From Oxytricha trifallax (lineage: Eukaryota > Ciliophora > Spirotrichea > Sporadotrichida > Oxytrichidae), in assembly GCA_000711775.1 (NCBI GenBank), contig ARYC01002040.1:1-64000 (forward strand): DNA of 64,000 bases. The letters are read 5' to 3'. Within the stretch, counting starts at the first letter, position 1, and every line of letters starts with the position of its first letter. The translations under genes were made by a program, and so were the position numbers. The notes under the pieces are model-generated. The model searched no databases. It saw nothing but the letters and a program-made list of their open reading frames with translations, and was not told the origin of the DNA. Positions 59,701 through 64,000 of this stretch are shown in pieces.

Positions 59701-62321
59701 AAAACCCTGCGACTTCAAAAGTTATAGGCCTCAACAGAATCCATAGCTTCATGTGAAATTCACTTTCTGGGGTTTGAGGTCACTTCAAAAGTCACCCAGA
59801 GAAAAGTATGATTGAAATCGGGTTTGAGGTTCACGCACACCTAGCTTTGTTAATCACGATGCAGGGAACAAAGGTACACACTTTAAGCAGGTCGAAAACC
59901 CTGCGACTTCAAAAGTTATAGGAATAACAGAATCCATAGCTTCATGTGAAATTCACTTTCTGGGGTTTGAGGTCACTTCAAAAGTCACCCAGAGAAAAGT
60001 ATGATTGAAATCGGGTATGAGGTTCACGCACACCTAGCTTTGTTAATCACGATGCAGGGAACAAAAGTACACACTTTAAGCAGGTCGAAAACCCTGCGAC
60101 TTCAAAAGTTATAGAATATCAGAATCCATAGCTTCATGTGAAATTCACTTTCTGGGGTTTGAGGTCACTTCAAAAGTCACCCAGAGAAAAGTATGATTGA
60201 AATCGGGTATGAGGTTCACGCACACCTAGCTTTGTTAATCACGATGCAGGGAACAAAAGTAGACACTTTAAGCAGGTCGAAAACCCTGCGACTTCAAAGG
60301 TTATAGGAATAACAGAATCCATAGCTTCATGTGAAATTCACTTTCTGGGGTTTGAGGTCACTTCAAAAGTCACCCAGAGAAAAGTATGATTGAAATCGGG
60401 TATGAGGTTCACGCACACCTAGCTTTGTTAATCACGATGCAGGGAACAAAAGTAGACACTTTAAGCAGGTCGAAAACCCTGCGACTTCAAAGGTTATAGG
60501 AATAACAGAATCCATAGCTTCATGTGAAATTCACTTTCTGGGGTTTGAGGTCACTTCAAAAGTCACCCAGAGAAAAGTATGATTGAAATCGGGTATGAGG
60601 TTCACGCACACCTAGCTTTGTTAATCACGATGCAGGGAACAAAAGTAGACACTTTAAGCAGGTCGAAAACCCTGCGACTTCAAAGGTTATAGGAATAACA
60701 GAATCCATAGCTTCATGTGAAATTCACTTTCTGGGGTTTGAGGTCACTTCAAAAGTCACCCAGAGAAAAGTATGATTGAAATCGGGTATGAGGTTCATGC
60801 ACACCTAGCTTTGTTAATCACGATGCAGGGAACAAAAGTAGACACTTTAAGCAGGTCGAAAACCCTGCGACTTCAAATGTTATAGGCCTCAACAGAATCC
60901 ATAGCTTTATGTGAAATTCACTTTCTGGGGTTTGAGGTCACTTCAAAAGTCACCCAGAGAAAAGTATGATTGAAATCGGTATGAGGTTCACGCACACCTA
61001 GCTTTGTTAATCACGATGCAGGGAACAAAAGTAGACACTTTAAGCAGGTCGAAAACCCTGCGACTTCAAATGTTATAGGCCTCAACAGAATCCATAGCTT
61101 GTATGTGAAATATCACTTTTCTGGGGGTTTGAGGTCACTTCAAAAGTCACCCAGAGAAAAGTATGATTGAAATCGGGTATGAGGTTCATGCACACCTAGC
61201 TTTGTTAATCACGATGCAGGGAACAAAAGTAGACACTTTAAGCAGGTCGAAAACCCTGCGACTTCAAATGTTATAGGCCTCAACAGAATCCATAGCTTTA
61301 TGTGAAATTCACTTTCTGGGGTTTGAGGTCACTTCAAAAGTCACCCAGAGAAAAGTATGATTGAAATCGGGAATGAGGTTCACGCACACCTAGCTTTGTT
61401 AATCACGATGCAGGGAACAAAGGTACACACTTTAAGCAGGTCGAAAACCCTGCGACTTCAAAAGTTATAGGCCTCAACAGATTCCATAGCTTTATGTGAA
61501 ATTCACTTTCTGGGGTTTGAGGTCACTTCAATAGTCACCCAGAGAAAAGTATGATTGAAATCGGGTATGAGGTTCACGCACACCTAGCTTTGTTAATCAC
61601 GATGCAGGGAACAAAGGTACACACTTTAAGCAGGTCGAAAACCCTGCGACTTCAAAAGTTATAGGCCTCAACAGATTCCATAGCTTTATGTGAAATTCAC
61701 TTTCTGGGGTTTGAGGTCACTTCAATAGTCACCCAGAGAAAAGTATGATTGAAATCGGGTATGAGGTTCACGCACACCTAGCTTTGTTAATCACGATGCA
61801 GGGAACAAAGGTACACACTTTAAGCAGGTCGAAAACCCTGCGACTTTAAAGGTTATAGGAATATCAGAATCCATAGCTTCATGTGAAATTCACTTTCTGG
61901 GGTTTGAGGTCACTTCAAAAGTCACCCAGAGAAAAGTATGATTGAAATCGGGAATGAGGTTCACGCACACCTAGCTTTGTTAATCACGATGCAGGGAACA
62001 AAGGTACACACTTTAAGCAGGTCGAAAACCCTGCGACTTCAAAAGTTATAGGCCTCAACAGAATCCATAGCTTCATGTGAAATTCACTTTCTGGGGTTTG
62101 AGGTCACTTCAAAAGTCACCCAGAGAAAAGTATGATTGAAATCGGGTATGAGGTTCATGCACACCTAGCTTTGTTAATCACGATGCAGGGAACAAAAGTA
62201 GACACTTTAAGCAGGTCGAAAACCCTGCGACTTCAAATGTTATAGGCCTCAACAGAATCCATAGCTTTATGTGAAATTCACTTTCTGGGGTTTGAGGTCA
62301 CTTCAAAAGTCACCCAAAGAA
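56731..62321. repeat. Satellite array, 29 units of about 194 bp
   Basis: Direct tandem array. The block CACACCTAGCTTTGTTAATC recurs every 193-195 bp from 56737 to 62160; (62160-56737)/28 gives 193.7 bp, so 28 full units and a partial last one. Units fall into variants (GTAGACAC or GTACACAC; GGCCTCAACAG or GGAATAACAG; CCTGCGAC or CCTTCGAC). Edge-like diverged units occur at the left end and again near 58930-59250. The GC content is higher than the surroundings. A minus-strand 60-codon frame across it is not supported as a gene. Confidence 0.97.
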
Positions 62322-62329
62322 ACGTGCAA

Positions 62330-62995
62330 TCCTCACATACTCTGATTCGCTTGCTTGTTAAATTAAAGATCAGCAACTTAAAGAGGCTCTCTTCCTTTTC
62401 TTTTGTTGAGTGTCTTAATCTTCAACTTCTATTTATATCATGTTTGCATTTAAAAGATGCTTCTTTAAGTATCATGCATGAGAATACTACTTATGGCACT
62501 AAAAGCCATCATACTTTCCATCTTCTTCGTCATTCCTTGAATATATAGTTGGCTTTGCTTCCTTATCGACTTTCATATGCCTGTACAAGCTAGATTTATC
62601 AGTGAAGTCTCTTTCACACTTCTCAAAAAAAAATACTTCAATTTCTTCTGCTTACATTGAAATTTTATTTATAATTTTCTCCTCCTCTCTGTCTCCCAAA
62701 CACTTGTTTGCCATTTATTTTCTATTATTAATTTCTATTATAATAACAGAGATCTCAAGTGATAGCTCTGGTAGTTCCTAATGATAGTTTATCTCACAGC
62801 TTTCACACTTTCTATTGCTGCCAAAGTTAAGTCTCATTTAGTTTGATGGAAATGCTGAGGTTTTTTTTAAAGTCTCATATTTAAATTTGAATTTAAAATT
62901 ATAAAACTGTCTCTATAACTGAGAGCTTAAATGAGAGCTTAGCAAGCCTAGAAGTGTCAAGGGAAGTCCTTAGAGTATTAGAGAAGAAATATGAG
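62330..62995 (-). pseudogene. TBE-5 57-kDa protein, zinc-finger end, damaged
   Basis: Minus strand: EKCERDFTDKSSLYRHMK (finger 1; the first Cys of the pair is unclear), then KYDGFQCHKQYSHA, an in-frame TGA, YLKKHLLNAN (finger 2). A basic run QQKKRKRASL follows next to the array edge. Farther right (62650-62900) the acidic N-terminal linker continues. Frame changes prevent a full reading to the start. Confidence 0.65.
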
Positions 62996-63381
62996 TGCTG
63001 ATAGACAATCCAGCTCTAAATCTGGGTGAAAATTTAACCATTATTTCTATCAATAATAAGTTGATTATAGCACGTACCAATTTAGGAGGTGCTCCTAATT
63101 AAGCACGTATTGCTTTGGAAGGTATTATATCATTTTATGATTAAAATTATGGTGCTCCTAATTAAGTACGTACCAATTTAAATTTAAAAATATGGAACTA
63201 TAACAGTAGAAATTGATATCAATCTCTCAAGTTTGAAACCAGTTCTCAAAACCTTCTCCATATCCTTCTTAGAGGTTGACCTCCTATAGGATGCCCATAT
63301 TTAATAGTAAGTTTTACAGAGGTATATAATTGAAATCAATAAACTTAAATTTGAATATCATTTCTTAGATCTGTAAACAAG

Positions 63382-64000
63382 ATGGAGTCAATGAATGATG
63401 CAATGAAAAGAGTGCAAGCACAAGAATTGATTCAAAGATTTAGAAGCAAGGAGGATTTGCATCGCTACCTGGTGCAGCAAGGTAATGAACTCATAGTAAC
63501 TAATCTTGATTATGTAGTTGGTTTGTTCTTGCCAACGATGGAAGGTACTAAAATTTCATTTCTAAGAGCAATACTCTGCGAAGAGAAGAAAGCTTTGAAA
63601 ACTTAAGATGTAAAGTTTGCAGAGATTCCAAACTATCCAGAGATTTCAGTGACTAACTTATATGATGATGCTATGAACGACCCAGAGGTTTCGCAGTACC
63701 TTCCCACTAAGAAGCAGTTGTCAAACAAACTACCTGAAAGAAACTATTTCTTTGGCATACTTGCAACAATTAAAGGTGATTACTTGAAAGAAATTATTCA
63801 AGAATCTCATAAGAAGAGGTACAGCATCTCATCAGAAGATAAGGAAAAGCAAGGGATCAAGATAAGTGAGAGCTGGCTATCAGAGCTGCAGAAGCACCCT
63901 TATATTTCTAGTAAGATTTGTAGCTTAACTCTTTAGAAAAATCTGGTACTGGCATCTTCTTGATGAAGGAATAAAGCAAGCTTCACAGAGAGCGAAAGTC
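63382..64000 (+). pseudogene. TBE-5 22-kDa protein gene (runs off the window)
   Basis: ATG at 63382: MESMNDAMKRVQAQELIQRF, intron, VGLFLPTMEGTKISFLRAIL, then FAEIPNYPEISVTNLYDDAM, LSNKLPERNYFFGILATIKG and SESWLSELQKHPYISSKI. It is the best preserved 22-kDa copy here. Near 63934 the frame shifts relative to the other copies (LEKSGTGIFLMKEQSKL continues in the next frame). The 3' end is outside the window. Confidence 0.85.
63482..63517 (+). other. 36-nt intron in the TBE-5 22-kDa gene
   Basis: GTAATGAACT to TATGTAG, at the same codon position and of the same length as in TBE-3 and TBE-4. Being a multiple of three and free of TGA, it can be read through, so its removal is inferred from position and splice ends. 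Confidence 0.75.

Larger units (their letters stand above)
55292..64000. mobile_element. TBE-5: telomere-bearing element split by a hairpin element and a satellite array
   Basis: The left tip CAAAACCCCAAATCCCC starts at 55292 after ATT and the terminal repeat matches TBE-1 and TBE-2. In order it holds the kinase end of the 57-kDa gene (minus), a 446-bp hairpin insertion, more kinase, a 5.6-kb satellite array, the zinc-finger end of the same gene (minus), and the 22-kDa gene (plus). The transposase and right end lie beyond the window. Kinase and finger parts on either side of the array have the order and orientation of one TBE, so the simplest reading is one element with later insertions. Confidence 0.88.

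Overview
ORGANISM. The window reads as germline (micronuclear) DNA of a stichotrich ciliate of the Oxytricha/Stylonychia kind. Long coding stretches open only when TAA and TAG are read as glutamine, with TGA as the one working stop; standard-code frames look short and broken. There are five copies or fragments of telomere-bearing elements (TBEs), the DD34E transposons of Oxytricha germline DNA, whose tips carry telomere-like CAAAACCCC repeats. Spliceosomal introns are 36-37 nt. Between elements the DNA is very AT-rich. I saw no rRNA gene, intact tRNA gene or CRISPR array.

LAYOUT. 1-888: transposase end of TBE-1. 1415-3048: decayed MT-A70 (m6A methyltransferase family) gene with one intron. 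3112-3885: TBE-2, a kinase-end fragment. 3980-4338: decayed coiled-coil gene. 4734-5545: copy of a repeat with a (TTA)n-rich tail. 6564-11302: gene-like patches, including a decayed YHYH-like secreted-protein gene that runs into a telomere-like sequence at 9296. 12572-15786: broken element with 230-bp inverted ends and a Rep-helicase-like gene, split by a 1.3-kb palindromic element (13507-14813) with a 6-bp target duplication. 17502-18680: the longest clean reading frame (392 codons), next to a second copy of the tailed repeat. 19263-23411: complete-length TBE-3. 23412-46165: mostly AT-rich desert with small inverted-repeat elements, two 0.5-kb elements with 8-bp target duplications, large hairpins and short coding-like islands. 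46166-50216: complete-length TBE-4. 51601-54956: a 3.4-kb relative of the 0.5-kb elements. 55292-64000 and beyond: TBE-5, whose kinase/zinc-finger gene holds a 446-bp hairpin element and a 5.6-kb satellite array (29 units of about 194 bp).

HOW IT FITS TOGETHER. Each full TBE carries a DDE transposase, a 22-kDa protein gene of unknown role and a 57-kDa zinc-finger/kinase gene. All copies here have coding damage. The single-copy gene-like patches also carry in-frame TGA codons and one-base shifts, many in A or T runs. Most likely this is a germline-limited graveyard of elements and old gene copies, though assembly indels could explain part of it. No gene here can be called a working macronuclear gene from sequence alone; the 392-codon frame is the best candidate for something still maintained.
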